Below are positions 1-8,580 of a stretch of 58,941 nt of DNA, in pieces. The notes beneath the pieces were generated by a model that searched no databases, had not been told where the DNA came from, and saw nothing but the letters and a program-made list of their open reading frames with translations. A program made the position numbers and the translations under genes. Source of the DNA: Endomicrobium sp. (lineage in GTDB: Bacteria; Elusimicrobiota; Endomicrobiia; Endomicrobiales; Endomicrobiaceae); contig JAITOB010000023.1 in assembly GCA_031290155.1 (NCBI GenBank), positions 1 to 58,941 on the forward strand. The letters run 5' to 3'. Position 1 is the stretch's first letter, and every line of letters starts with the position of its first letter.

Positions 1-461
1 GCGGGAATATAGATATAGAAGCTGGATATAAAATGAGTAGTGAGAAAGTGGATGTAAGGCCGTATGCTGGAATAAGAGCAGGGATAACGCATACAGAAGG
101 ATTTAAAGAAAGAGGAGAAGATGTATTAAGGTTGGAAGTAAAAGAGAATAATTATGTAAAGACGTTGTTAAGAGCGGGAATAGGGTTAAAAAAAGCAGGA
201 GAGGGATTTAGATGGAATATGTCAGTGGGAGTAGAAAGTATATTGACAGGAAGAAGAGCAGAAATAGAGAGTAAATTTGTTGATACGGAAGAAGTATTCA
301 AGTCGCGGAGCGTAGAAGAAGGGGCGCTGGCAGGAGAGGTGGATTTAGGAGCGGGGTATAATATAAGCGATAGTATAGAGATATACGCAAACGGAAGGGC
401 GGAAGCAGGAAGTAAACGCAGAAGTCTTTACGGCAATATAGGAGTCAGATACTCGTTTTAA
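1..461 (+). CDS. Autotransporter-type outer-membrane beta-barrel, C-terminal part (5' end outside window)
   Basis: The reading frame is already open at base 3 and runs to a TAA at 459-461, so this is the C-terminus of a larger surface protein. The translation is a series of short amphipathic strands (GYKMSSEKVDVRPYAGIRAG and onward) alternating with charged turns, and it ends in IGVRYSF. A terminal aromatic residue after a last strand is the usual signal for the BAM assembly machinery. This fits the autotransporter beta-domain, which anchors a passenger domain in the outer membrane; the passenger is not visible. Codon use is odd next to the neighbours: ATA, AGA, GGA and GTA dominate and third-position T is rare. 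The gene could be one of a multicopy barrel family. The passenger's role cannot be stated. Confidence 0.75.
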   Translation, partial: GNIDIEAGYKMSSEKVDVRPYAGIRAGITHTEGFKERGEDVLRLEVKENNYVKTLLRAGIGLKKAGEGFRWNMSVGVESILTGRRAEIESKFVDTEEVFKSRSVEEGALAGEVDLGAGYNISDSIEIYANGRAEAGSKRRSLYGNIGVRYSF

Positions 462-493
462 GAAAAAGGATTAAATAGTAAATAAGATAAGTG

Positions 494-516
494 CCGTCCA
501 TATTTTGTATGGGTGG
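494..516 (+). terminator. Weak hairpin after the barrel gene, possible terminator
   Basis: Bases 494-502 pair with 508-516 around a 5-base loop; two of the nine pairs are G-T wobbles. It lies 33 bases after the barrel gene's stop codon, where a terminator is expected, but no T-run follows, so the call is tentative. Confidence 0.3.
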
Positions 517-716
517 TCCTGTTGTCGATAATATTTATTTTTGATTTTGGCTGATTAAACAGAAATTGAGTATGAATTTGCCAGTATTGACAAAATAAAT
601 TCGCGTATAAATATTATTTTAAATCATTTAAAGTTCAATATGTTAAAAATATTGCGATTGCCTACAAATATATTTGCGCTGTGTTATAATAAAATCATAA
701 AAAAATTTAAAGATAT

Positions 717-746
717 TATAAATAAATGACTAGTCATTTATTTATA
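717..746. repeat. Perfect 30-base palindrome centred on CTAG
   Basis: Each base from 717 to 731 pairs with its partner from 746 down to 732, with no loop or mismatch. The core is ATGACTAGTCAT. The arms are AT-rich and no T-run follows, so it does not look like an ordinary intrinsic terminator. It could be an operator, a cruciform site or the scar of a lost element. Confidence 0.7.
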
Positions 747-972
747 TGCATTTGCTTTTTAATGTTATATTATTTTTATAGTGATTAAAATAACTGCACA
801 AACTTAAAATAGAAAAGACTTATTAGCATATCACGGCAATACAAGAAGACATTTTTAAATTTGTCATTGAAAATCTATCAAAAATAGCAAAATGCTGTAA
901 AAATTATGAAAAAATTGTAATTTTCTTGTAAGCTGAAAATCTTAGCAATCTTATTTCTAGGATATATTTTAA

Positions 973-2558
973 ATGCACGAATACCAATTACTTGGAATTA
1001 TGGCAATAGGATTTGCTCTTGCGCTTATGTTTGGATTTATAATGCAGAAATTGGGATTGTCTTCTATTGTCGGATATCTTTGCCGGGTTTTTAATAGGTC
1101 CTTTTTCTCCGGGGTTTGTTGCAAATTACGGTTTGGCATTTCAGCTTTCCGAGGCTGGCGTTATTCTTTTGATGTTTGGCGTGGGAGACTGCATTTAAGA
1201 TAGATGATCTCATAGCTATAAAAGACGTAGCTGTGCCTGGAGTGATTATACAAAGCACTGTGGTGCTCTTAAGAGTTTTAAATGATAACAATGCTATTAA
1301 CACTGTTCATGGACACGTAGTAGTAGGGTGGCTTGTTATAGGAGATATTTTAACAGTATTAATTCTTGTCGTTCTTTTCCAAACCTTTCAGTAATATTAT
1401 CCAATTTAAATACTGCCGCAGGAAGCGTAGAGATACTTAAAGAAATAGGAATTGCTTGTTTATTGTGGATTTTAGTTATGAGGGGGGGGGACAACTTGTT
1501 CCGTGGATTTTATCAAAAGTTATTAAAACACGTTTGCAGGAATTTTTTATTCTTACAATTTTGGTTGTAGCTTTTATAACAGCAATTCTTGCAGCTGTTG
1601 TATTTCAGGCGTCAATTGCTTCAGGAGCGTTCTTGGGCGGAATGGTTGTAGGCAAAAGTAAGGTAAGTTATCAGGCATGCGTGGATATTCTTCCTTTAAG
1701 AGATGCTTTTGCCGTTTTGTTTTTTCTTGCGGTGTCGGTATGCTTTTTTGATATAATATTCATAATTGAATACCCTCTGCTTATATAGGGTATTCTGTTA
1801 AAACTGCTCTTACTGTAGCTGCAGGATTATCGCAGATCGGAGAATTTTCATTTATATTGACAAGAGAAGCAAAAAGATTAAATTTTATCGGAGACGTTGT
1901 TTATAATACAATAAATGTGTGCTCTATAGTATCGATTACTTTTAGTCCGTTATTGTTTAAAAAAGTTCCAAGGATAGAAAATTTTATTCGTTCCAAAAAA
2001 AATTGTGGAAAATTTTGAATTTTATATCTGACAAAAAGGGAATAAAAATAAAAAAACTCGCAAAAATCTGCTCCCTACCGAAGAATATCTTGCGCAAAAA
2101 AAACGGCTATAGTTGTTGGTTATGGTTCTGCGGGTAAAAAAGTTACGCAGGCATTAATAAACCAAAGCGTGAAACCGATTATTATTGAAATAGATATAGA
2201 TACGGTAAACATCCTGAGCGCATAGGGACAAGTTGTAATTTACGGAGATTCTACAAAAAGATATTTTACTCACAGCAGGTGTGAAAAGCGCAAATTATTT
2301 AATTATAACGATTCCTTCTTTTAATATAACACTAGAAACCGCTTCGCTTGCTTCTTCCTTAAATCAAAAAACACGCATACTTGCAAGAGCGCGTTTCCCT
2401 CTTGAGGGAAAAGGACAATTTAACACAAGCAGGCGTCTCGGGAGCGGCTTTTGAAGAAGAAGAGGTTGCTTATGCCCTAACTTATTAATGATTTGGAACA
2501 ACAAAGTTTACTTGCAGCAGCTTCAGAACTTGCATCGTCGCCGGCCGACGAACAATAA
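973..2558 (+). pseudogene. CPA2-type monovalent cation:proton antiporter (KefB/YbaL-like), decayed
   Basis: Joined fragments in all three forward frames read as a CPA2 antiporter followed by a TrkA-N domain. The start is at 973, with a first membrane helix (IMAIGFALALMFGFIMQKLG). After a shift near 1085 the text continues as a second helix ending in AGVILLMFGVGLHF, then KIDDLIAIKDVAVPGVIIQ. A later segment reads ILPLRDAFAVLFFLAVSV, a hallmark of the family. From about 2096 a Rossmann nucleotide-binding domain appears (VVGYGSAGKKV) with an in-frame TAG at about 2223. The frame can be followed to a stop at 2556-2558. There are at least five frameshifts plus a nonsense codon, one at a 9-G tract (1482-1490). 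The intact protein would exchange K+ or Na+ for H+ at the inner membrane. No intact product is possible. Confidence 0.85.
1482..1490 (+). repeat. Run of nine G at a frameshift in the dead antiporter
   Basis: The antiporter reading frame before the run ends in LLWILVM, and the frame after it resumes one phase off as GGQLVPWILSKVIKTRL. A change of one base in run length would rejoin the two, so the homopolymer itself is the lesion. Confidence 0.85.
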
Positions 2559-2628
2559 TATCAATAATTTAGTATGCCCAGCGGATTTAATATCAAAACT
2601 TTTTTTCTAAATAATAATATCTTTTATG

Positions 2629-2672
2629 AACGTTAATATAAAGTTTTATTAATAAAACTTTATATTAACGTT
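2629..2672. repeat. Perfect 44-base palindrome without a loop
   Basis: Bases 2629-2650 are the exact reverse complement of 2651-2672, centred on TTAA. The arms begin AACGTTAATATAAAG. It lies about 70 bases after the dead antiporter and about 155 bases before the end of the opposite-strand phasin-like remnant. It might act as a bidirectional terminator between convergent genes, but the stem is almost all A-T. Confidence 0.8.
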
Positions 2673-2827
2673 TTGTAGCTTTATATTGATGATAAATATA
2701 GGTTAGAATATGGTATCCGTCTATAAATTAAATTATTAATTTGTCCGTATAAGAAAGAATGCCTTTTATTTTTTGCTTCTTTATGAGTTATAAACCCCAT
2801 TTTTTTACATTTATAGTTTCATATAGA

Positions 2828-3009
2828 TTATTTTGATAATTCATTTTTCGTTATTTCAGCATACTTTAGGGTTTTAGCAATAAATTTTTTACCTTCAATG
2901 GTTTCAATTCTATTATCTTTAACAAGTTTTTTTGACGCCTTTTCTGCTTTTTCTTTCCCTTAAATGCCAATCCTATACCCGCATAAACCGCTGTTTTAAT
3001 TTCCGATAC
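2828..3009 (-). pseudogene. Phasin-like small protein, frameshifted
   Basis: On the minus strand a first frame reads SEIKTAVYAGIGLAFKGK. After a one-base slip at a C/T-rich spot near 2960 it continues as EKAEKASKKLVKDNRIETIE and ends with ITKNELSK and a TAA at 2828-2830. The helical, lysine- and glutamate-rich text with an early glycine motif resembles short phasin/polyhydroxyalkanoate granule-associated-like proteins found in many bacteria. The expected start codon appears as GTA, so the start is degraded too. The family assignment is by eye and moderate; that the gene is broken is fairly clear. Confidence 0.5.
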
Positions 3010-3082
3010 ACAGCTGTCTCCCTTGTGAAATAAAATTAACAGTTCATTGCGCTATATTTTTTGTAAATATAAAGATATTATT

Positions 3083-3415
3083 TCAAATATGGAAAAATAT
3101 TATTTTTTCTGTAACTGCAGTCCCTGTCTTTATATCAGTGCCATTTAAAGTATAATATAATATTTTAGAGATTAAATTATCGGTATCAAAAACATAAACT
3201 TTAGAAAGATATGATTTTCTATTATTTATTTTAATTCCCGCTTTAGGAATACCGTTTACTAAAGTAACTTTTATCATTCTGTCAGGCGCATCTTTTAAAA
3301 TTAATTCATAATATCTGTTGTTGTTATACTTTATTTTGAAACCATATGCGTTTTTTTCAAAAGCGGTTATTTTATAGCGCTGTCCCTGTTTTGAGAAATT
3401 TTTAATAGTATGCAA
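3083..3415 (-). CDS. Small hypothetical protein, possibly a gene remnant
   Basis: This frame codes for about 110 residues, mixed alpha/beta in character and basic, with many Asn and Lys (YGFKIKYNNNRYYELILKD). It has no clear signal peptide or membrane segment. The only start that gives this length is TTG at 3415; the frame is open further upstream for only eight codons and has no ATG. A good Shine-Dalgarno-like GAGGAG sits about 25 bases ahead of the TTG, too far to serve it. I do not recognise the family. It may be a real small gene or the surviving C-terminus of a larger one; the pseudogenes on either side make the second reading plausible. Confidence 0.35.
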   Translation of the reverse strand: MHTIKNFSKQGQRYKITAFEKNAYGFKIKYNNNRYYELILKDAPDRMIKVTLVNGIPKAGIKINNRKSYLSKVYVFDTDNLISKILYYTLNGTDIKTGTAVTEKIIFFHI

Positions 3416-3580
3416 AATTGTTCTGTATTTATTATAACTCCTCTACTTTAAACAGTTATGAAATATTTTAAAACATATTATTCAATAATAAAAAAGAAAT
3501 ATTAAAAGCTTACAAAAAATTAAATTTATCAGCAATTACGGCATTCTATTTATACAGCTTATTTATTAAATTAAATACGT

Positions 3581-4651
3581 TTATAACAATACGCCCCCGC
3601 CTAAAACTATATCATCTTTATAAAATACTACGCTTTGCCCTGATGTGACAGCCATTTGCGGTTCATAAAATTCAACTTTTACTTTTGATGCTTCCTGTGG
3701 AATAATAACGGCTTTTGCCGGTTTATGCTGTTGGCGTATTTTGGCAGTTGCTTCAAAAGGCTCTTTTGCCGCTGGAATTGAAGTCCAATAAACTTTTTCA
3801 GCAGTAAGCGATGAAGAATATAAATCTTCTTTTTTTCCTACCGTTACGGTATTTTGTTTGGCTGAAATATTTATAACATATAACGGCTGCTTTGTTCCTC
3901 CGGGAAGTCCAAGACCTTTGCGTTTTCCTATTGTATAATTCCAAACTCCGTTATGTTTTCCAAGAATTTTCCCGTTTTTATCTACAATATTTCCAGAGTT
4001 TGCAGAAAACTGTAAAATATCGTTATAATCTCCGCAATAAAAATCTTGACTGTCTGGTTTTTCGGCTACCGGCAGATTTATTTTCTTTGCAACATTTCTC
4101 ACCTGCTCTTTTGTGTAAGAACCAAGGGGAAAAAAAGTTTCTGAAAGGGTTTTTTGTGCGAGTTTGTATAAAAAGTAAGTCTGGTCTTTATTTTGATCAA
4201 CAGCTTTGCAAAGCTGATACATATTAATAGAACTGTCAAACCTTATATTTGCATAATGTCCTGTAGCAAATTTATCAAAAGATACTCCCTTCATTTTAGC
4301 AGCTGCAGGAAGAACTGAGAATTTAATATAAGCGTTGCATCGTACGCACGGATTTGGCGTGCGTCCTTCTTTATACTCATTTTTAAAATTTTCAAGAACA
4401 ATTTTTTTGTATTCTTCGCTGCAGTCTATTATATGTGTGGGAATTTTAAGAAACTCAGCTGTTTTTTGCGCTGCTTTAATATCTTCATCTTCGGGACCAA
4501 AACAAGCGTTTGCGCTTTTAGTTTTAGGAACTTTAAGAGACTCGTCCCATATGGACATTATCGCCCCGGTTACTTTATATCCTTGCTTTTTTAATAAATA
4601 AGTGGCAACCGCGGAATCAACCCCGCCGCTTAACCCTATCAATATATTCAT
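3581..4651 (-). CDS. mnmA: tRNA-specific 2-thiouridylase MnmA
   Basis: This 356-residue protein thiolates uridine 34 in the anticodons of Lys, Glu and Gln tRNAs, using ATP and sulfur relayed as a persulfide. The N-terminal PP-loop motif SGGVDS lies at residues 8-13. The two catalytic cysteines are visible in TPNPCVRCN (Cys102) and DSQDFYCG (Cys206). TIGKRKGLGLPGG and a C-terminal beta-barrel domain complete the family's usual 350-370 residues. The start ATG overlaps the stop of hydE by four bases (ATGA type), so the two are probably translated together, hydE first. The coupling to hydE is unusual, but both depend on iron-sulfur or sulfur chemistry. No defect is seen. Confidence 0.96.
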   Translation of the reverse strand: MNILIGLSGGVDSAVATYLLKKQGYKVTGAIMSIWDESLKVPKTKSANACFGPEDEDIKAAQKTAEFLKIPTHIIDCSEEYKKIVLENFKNEYKEGRTPNPCVRCNAYIKFSVLPAAAKMKGVSFDKFATGHYANIRFDSSINMYQLCKAVDQNKDQTYFLYKLAQKTLSETFFPLGSYTKEQVRNVAKKINLPVAEKPDSQDFYCGDYNDILQFSANSGNIVDKNGKILGKHNGVWNYTIGKRKGLGLPGGTKQPLYVINISAKQNTVTVGKKEDLYSSSLTAEKVYWTSIPAAKEPFEATAKIRQQHKPAKAVIIPQEASKVKVEFYEPQMAVTSGQSVVFYKDDIVLGGGVLL

Positions 4652-5742
4652 TTTATCAACCTGCAGAACCCTTTTCCTGTTGACACAAATCTATTTATGG
4701 ATTTAATTTTATTCTCTATACAAAATCTGCAGTGCATCGGAGAACCTCCAAGACAAATTTTACCGGGATATATTTCATAATACTTTCTATAAGTAGTTTC
4801 AGTGGCATTCGGCATAACTACGTTTGCTCCGCTTTGTAAAGCTGTTAAACGTCCTTGCGGATCTAAAGTTTCCATTGCAGTTGTTGCGGGTATGTTAATA
4901 CCGGGCATAAGCAACCGCAGAATTGACATAATTCTAAGCGATAATTCAAATACATCCTTAGAATTTTTTTGCCGGATGTTTTCTTTCTTTTTTCCTGTAT
5001 CATTAGAGACAGAGTAAAGTTCTAACTTTATCGGAGTATCGGGATGATAAATAAACGGACCTATGCCTGCCATATCTACAGGTATTGATTTAAGATAAAG
5101 AATATCCTTCGCAATACTTTCCAGTGTCTGACCCGGAAGTCCTGCTATTATTCCTGAACCGGTTTCATATCCCAGCTTTTCAATATCTTCAATGCATCGC
5201 ATTCTATTTTTTAAACTCATTCCTGGATCAAGCTTGTTGTAAAGAGCTTCATCTGTAGTTTCAACCCTAAGCAAATACCTGTCAGCTCCGCTATCGCGGT
5301 ATGCTTTATATTCCTCAAAAGTTTTTTCTCCAATACTCAGGGTAAGGGCAACATCTAAATCTTTAACAGCCGAAATAATTTCTGTCATTTTTTCAACGGT
5401 ATAATAAGGATCTTCGCCTGACTGCAGAACAATTGTCTTATAGCCGTAACTTCTTGCTTTTTGTGCTGATTCTATGATTTCCCTTGGTTCTATTCTATAA
5501 CGTTTTAAATGATAATTATCTCTTCTTAAACCGCAGTATAAACAATTTTGCTTGCAGTAATTTGAAAATTCTATAAGCGCGCGTAAGTGGACTTCATCAC
5601 CGACATATTTTCTGCGTGTTTCATCTGCCGCAGAAAGAAGCATTTTTATATCTTTTGTTTTAAGAAGATATAATATCTCATTTTCATCTAATGTATGGAG
5701 TTGGATGGCTTTACCTAACACATCATCAATATTAATGTACAT
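4648..5742 (-). CDS. hydE: [FeFe]-hydrogenase maturase HydE (radical SAM)
   Basis: The protein has 364 residues with the radical SAM cluster motif CKQNCLYC (Cys63, Cys67, Cys70). The surrounding text (FSNYCKQNCLYCGLRRDN, TIVLQSGEDPYYT, IIAGLPGQT, GIGPFIYHPDTPI) is typical of HydE. HydE acts with HydF and HydG to build the di-iron subcluster of [FeFe] hydrogenase; its substrate is derived from HydG's organometallic product. A relaxed alternative is a PylB or BioB-like enzyme, but the GPFIYHPDTP block favours HydE. No hydF, hydG or hydrogenase gene is in the window, so partners must lie elsewhere. It implies hydrogen metabolism in an anaerobe. The mnmA start overlaps its stop. Confidence 0.9.
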   Translation of the reverse strand: MYINIDDVLGKAIQLHTLDENEILYLLKTKDIKMLLSAADETRRKYVGDEVHLRALIEFSNYCKQNCLYCGLRRDNYHLKRYRIEPREIIESAQKARSYGYKTIVLQSGEDPYYTVEKMTEIISAVKDLDVALTLSIGEKTFEEYKAYRDSGADRYLLRVETTDEALYNKLDPGMSLKNRMRCIEDIEKLGYETGSGIIAGLPGQTLESIAKDILYLKSIPVDMAGIGPFIYHPDTPIKLELYSVSNDTGKKKENIRQKNSKDVFELSLRIMSILRLLMPGINIPATTAMETLDPQGRLTALQSGANVVMPNATETTYRKYYEIYPGKICLGGSPMHCRFCIENKIKSINRFVSTGKGFCRLIK

Positions 5743-5990
5743 ATTGATGATGTAGCAATAAACAGAATCGTACGATTATATCGCCCAGCATATTAAAAAC
5801 TGCTTTGATCATCTTAATTGTATTTTTAACTGTACCTATTTAATAAGATATTTATTATATATAAAATTTTTTGACTTTTAATAAAAATATAATTTATTTG
5901 ATACCATAACAAATATCTTAGTTAATAAAAGACAGTTAAGAAATCCGCAGAACGTTTTACTTGTGTTTATAATATAAATAGAATATTTTA

Positions 5991-6933
5991 TTATATTTCT
6001 AATCCTAAATCTTTTACCATTTGTTTATCGTCAAGAATATCTCTTCCGTTTGCGGTAAGATTAACCGCCGGTCATCATACCATTTGCTCCGACTTGAAAT
6101 ATCCATAACTGCATACCTCGTAAATTTACTGCTCCGCCCAAGCAAATCATAATATCTGAGCTTTGAAGAATCATTCTAAAGACTGCTATTGTTTTTAAAA
6201 TTTCAATTGGAGTCATAGACGTTGAATGCTCTAGCGGTGTGCCCTTGATAGGTATTAAAAAGTTCATAGGCACGCTGTTAAGGCAGAGTTCCTTTAGAGT
6301 GAATGCTAAATCTATTTCGTCATTCAAACTTTCCCCTATACCAAAAGTCCTCCGGAACAAATTTCAACTCCAAATTTTTTGGCTCTTTTTATTGTATCAA
6401 CTCTTTCTTTATAACTATGTGTAGAGCACATATTAGGATAAAAATTTTCAGATGTTTCAAGATTGTGGTGCATTCTTTTTATATCTGCTTCTTTAAGCTT
6501 AAGAAAAGTTGCATCTGATATTCTTCCTATGGAAATCCCTAATTGCGACACTTTATTATGTTTTTAAACATTTTATAAAGTCTTTCTGTTCCAGCGTCGT
6601 CTAAAGAATTACCGCTTGAAACAATACCGAAACACCCTTACATTTTCCAATGCTTTATTAGAAACTTCTTTTCTCTCTTCGGTATCCACAAGAAGATAGA
6701 CGCCTATATTAGTTTTATTAAAAACTGACTGCGCGCAAAATTTGCAATCTTCGCTGCATTGTCCAGACTTTGCGTTTATAATAGAGCAGACTTTTACTTT
6801 ATTGCCTTTATATTTTTTACGTATTTTCGCAGATGCAGCGAGGAAATCCTCAATTTCAAAATAAAAAAGACTAAAAGCCTCGTTTTTTTGTAACCTGCTT
6901 TCCGTTTATAATCTCAACTACTAAATTTTTCAT
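5991..6933 (-). pseudogene. bioB: Biotin synthase BioB, multiply frameshifted
   Basis: A good ribosome site (GGAGGATAA) precedes an ATG at 6933, but the frame stops after about 20 codons at an A-run. The remaining text is found in other frames: SGQCSEDCKFCAQS with the radical SAM C-x3-C-x2-C cysteines, GISIGRISDATFLKLKEAD, MHHNLETSENFYPNMCSTHS, and a C-terminal part reading VPMNFLIPIKGTPLEHSTSM and ending LDDKQMVKDLGLEI with a stop at 5991. These match BioB, which inserts sulfur into dethiobiotin. At least four frameshifts break it. The organism must either import biotin or keep another copy. Confidence 0.9.
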
Positions 6934-6982
6934 TTATCCTCCGCTCTTTGGAATTCAATACAAATTTTATAATATACAGATA

Positions 6983-7019
6983 AAATGGTCAACCTTAAAA
7001 TATATAAGGTTGACCATTT
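6983..7019. terminator. 15-bp perfect hairpin between dead ldh and dead bioB
   Basis: Bases 6983-6997 pair without mismatch with 7005-7019 around a 7-base AT loop; the stem contains GGTCAACC. It lies after the stop of ldh and 50 bases ahead of the bioB start, both on the minus strand, so it may have ended ldh transcription. A U-run on the minus strand is weak. An operator is an alternative. Confidence 0.5.
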
Positions 7020-7075
7020 GCTAGTCATTAATTTAGCGGCATAGTTTAATTTTATATCTGCGAAAATATATATAT

Positions 7076-8053
7076 TTAGTTTAAAAATAGATTATATTCA
7101 GAATCCAATCGCTCTGATAACCTCTTTATTTTTTGCCGCAGAGCTTTGAAATGCTTTAAATCTGCTTCATTAAAGTTCACTTCCATTACTTGTCTTATGC
7201 CGGATCTGCAAACTATTGCAGTCCCGCTCAAATATGTATCGCTGACACCGTAATAATCTTCAAGCAAAGACGACACAAGCAAAATACTGTTTTGATTTTT
7301 TAAAATTGCGATTGATATTTTTGTAAGAGCAAGTCCTATGTCGTAAGACGTCTCGTCTTTTTTATTAATAATTTCATAAGCGGAATCTCTTACTTCTTCA
7401 AATATTTTTTGTAGCTGTTGTTTTCCATTTTCTTTATTGTGCGTCTCAAAGTAATCCTTAAATAAAACATCTCCGATCACTGCTGCGCTCCACACCGGAA
7501 ACTCGCTGTCGCCGTGTTCTCCAAAAATTGAGGCATAAGATATTTCTTGAATCAACATTTAATTGCTAATTGCGTGCTTATCAAATATCTGAGTCTGGCA
7601 GTATCAAGCGCGGTTCCTGAACCTAAAATCTCATACGACGACTTGTCTGAGATTTTATAGGTAATATAAGATAAAATATCTACAGGATTTGTAGTTACAA
7701 GTATAATAGCGTTTGGGGGGGGGTATTTTACAATCTGTGGAACAATTGATTTAAATATTTTCATATTGTTTTTTACTAGATCTATCCGTGTCTCTCCATT
7801 TTGTTGTCCTCTCCCTGCAGTTATAACGACCAAATCAGAATTTGCTGTTTCAGGATGGTCTCCAGCGTATTTTTCAGCGGGCGATACAAATGATACTCCG
7901 TGTGACAAATCCTTAGCTTCGCCCTCAGCTTTTTTTATTGTAGTCTACAAGAACGATTTCTCTTGTAACTCCGGCAATTATCATAGAATACGCATAGCGA
8001 ATACCAACATTGTCGCATCCTATAATTGAAAGTTTAGGCGATAAATTTTTCAT
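7076..8053 (-). pseudogene. ldh: L-lactate dehydrogenase, frameshifted
   Basis: The NAD-dependent lactate dehydrogenase family is clear from LVVITAGRGQQNGETRIDLV (the Gln in this loop is typical of lactate rather than malate enzymes), TTNPVDILSYI, LDTARLRYLIS and the catalytic histidine block FGEHGDSEFPVW. The start is ATG 8053 behind AGGAAAGG. The frame is lost in a 7-A run near 7932 and again around 7555-7570, where the N-terminal frame ends in LAIKC and the C-terminal frame restarts. A 9-G run (C-run in the coding strand) at 7715-7723 keeps phase but adds one proline codon beside KY-P-P. Pyruvate reduction to lactate is therefore probably lost. Confidence 0.9.
7715..7723 (+). repeat. Run of nine G inside dead ldh
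   Basis: On the coding strand this is a C-run giving the residues KYPPPNAI. Lactate dehydrogenases known to me usually have one residue fewer here (KY-x-P-x then the NPVD strand), so a three-base expansion is plausible. It does not shift the frame. Confidence 0.8.
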
Positions 8054-8153
8054 AAATTCCTTTCCTCTCATAATTAAATAATTTAAATAATATTTTCAGG
8101 ATAGCATATATTATTTACTTGTTAAATACGATTTGCTACAATCAGAATATAAT

Positions 8154-8558
8154 ATGAAGCGGCTTCTTTTTATCTTAACGTCTGTTTTTTTATTTTTAAC
8201 GTCGTGTTCAACTTTAGATTATCCAGTACGTGTACTGGGTTTTTCTGTTACAAAATTTGAAAATGAAAAAGTAGGAAGGTTTATTAAGATTTTTACGATG
8301 CAAAAAAGGGATTGTTTTAATAAAAGTCTCAATATAATAAAGGACCTTAAAGCAAGAATTACGCATAAAAATTTTAATAAAGGATATATAGTGGCTTTTG
8401 ATTTTTCAAAAAGCTTTAATTATTGTCTAGATTCAACTGAAGCAGCGGTTTTTATAACGAAAATTGACAATTCTAATGTGAAAGTTGAGGTTGTTTCTAA
8501 TAATAGTTTATTGGCGCGTATGCTGTCTGTTAAATTTTTTGAAATGCTTAAATTATAA
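8154..8558 (+). CDS. Small putative lipoprotein of unknown function
   Basis: The chosen ATG at 8154 gives a classic lipoprotein signal: MKR, a hydrophobic core ([12 protein letters not shown]), then the lipobox LTSC with Cys18. A mature chain of about 117 residues follows, with no family I recognise. It has a mixed basic character and a C-terminal stretch [20 protein letters not shown] that could be beta strands. An upstream TTG at 8133 would only add seven unconvincing residues. No Shine-Dalgarno is visible; a -10-like TACAAT at 8137-8142 with TTTACT 17 bases ahead would start RNA only a few bases before the ATG, so the message may be nearly leaderless. It ends 22 bases before eno. If secreted, the protein would be diacylated but, given the dead lnt, perhaps never triacylated. 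Confidence 0.65.
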   Translation: MKRLLFILTSVFLFLTSCSTLDYPVRVLGFSVTKFENEKVGRFIKIFTMQKRDCFNKSLNIIKDLKARITHKNFNKGYIVAFDFSKSFNYCLDSTEAAVFITKIDNSNVKVEVVSNNSLLARMLSVKFFEMLKL

Positions 8559-8580
8559 AATTAAACAGGAGGCGTTAAAT

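Larger units (their letters stand above)
462..972. other. Non-coding AT-rich stretch of about 510 bases
   Basis: No convincing gene lies between the barrel gene and the dead antiporter. The stretch holds a weak hairpin just after the barrel gene (494-516), a perfect 30-base palindrome (717-746), and an extended -10-like element TGTTATAAT at 682-690 with no good -35 box. A TTGACA at 587-592 has only a poor -10 behind it. It may be the eroded remains of a lost gene plus the old upstream region of the antiporter. Confidence 0.5.

Noticed and set aside
462-972. A small RNA or tRNA gene in the gene-free stretch
   Set aside because: No tRNA T-arm motif or stable GC-containing fold was found; only a weak hairpin and an AT palindrome are present.
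3892-4227. A 111-codon plus-strand frame inside mnmA
   Set aside because: It is antisense to the conserved MnmA core and has no family features.
5743-5860. A 26-codon minus-strand frame (MIKAVFNMLGDIIVRF and onward) overlapping the hydE start
   Set aside because: No clear ribosome site or recognisable family; too short to support without conservation data.
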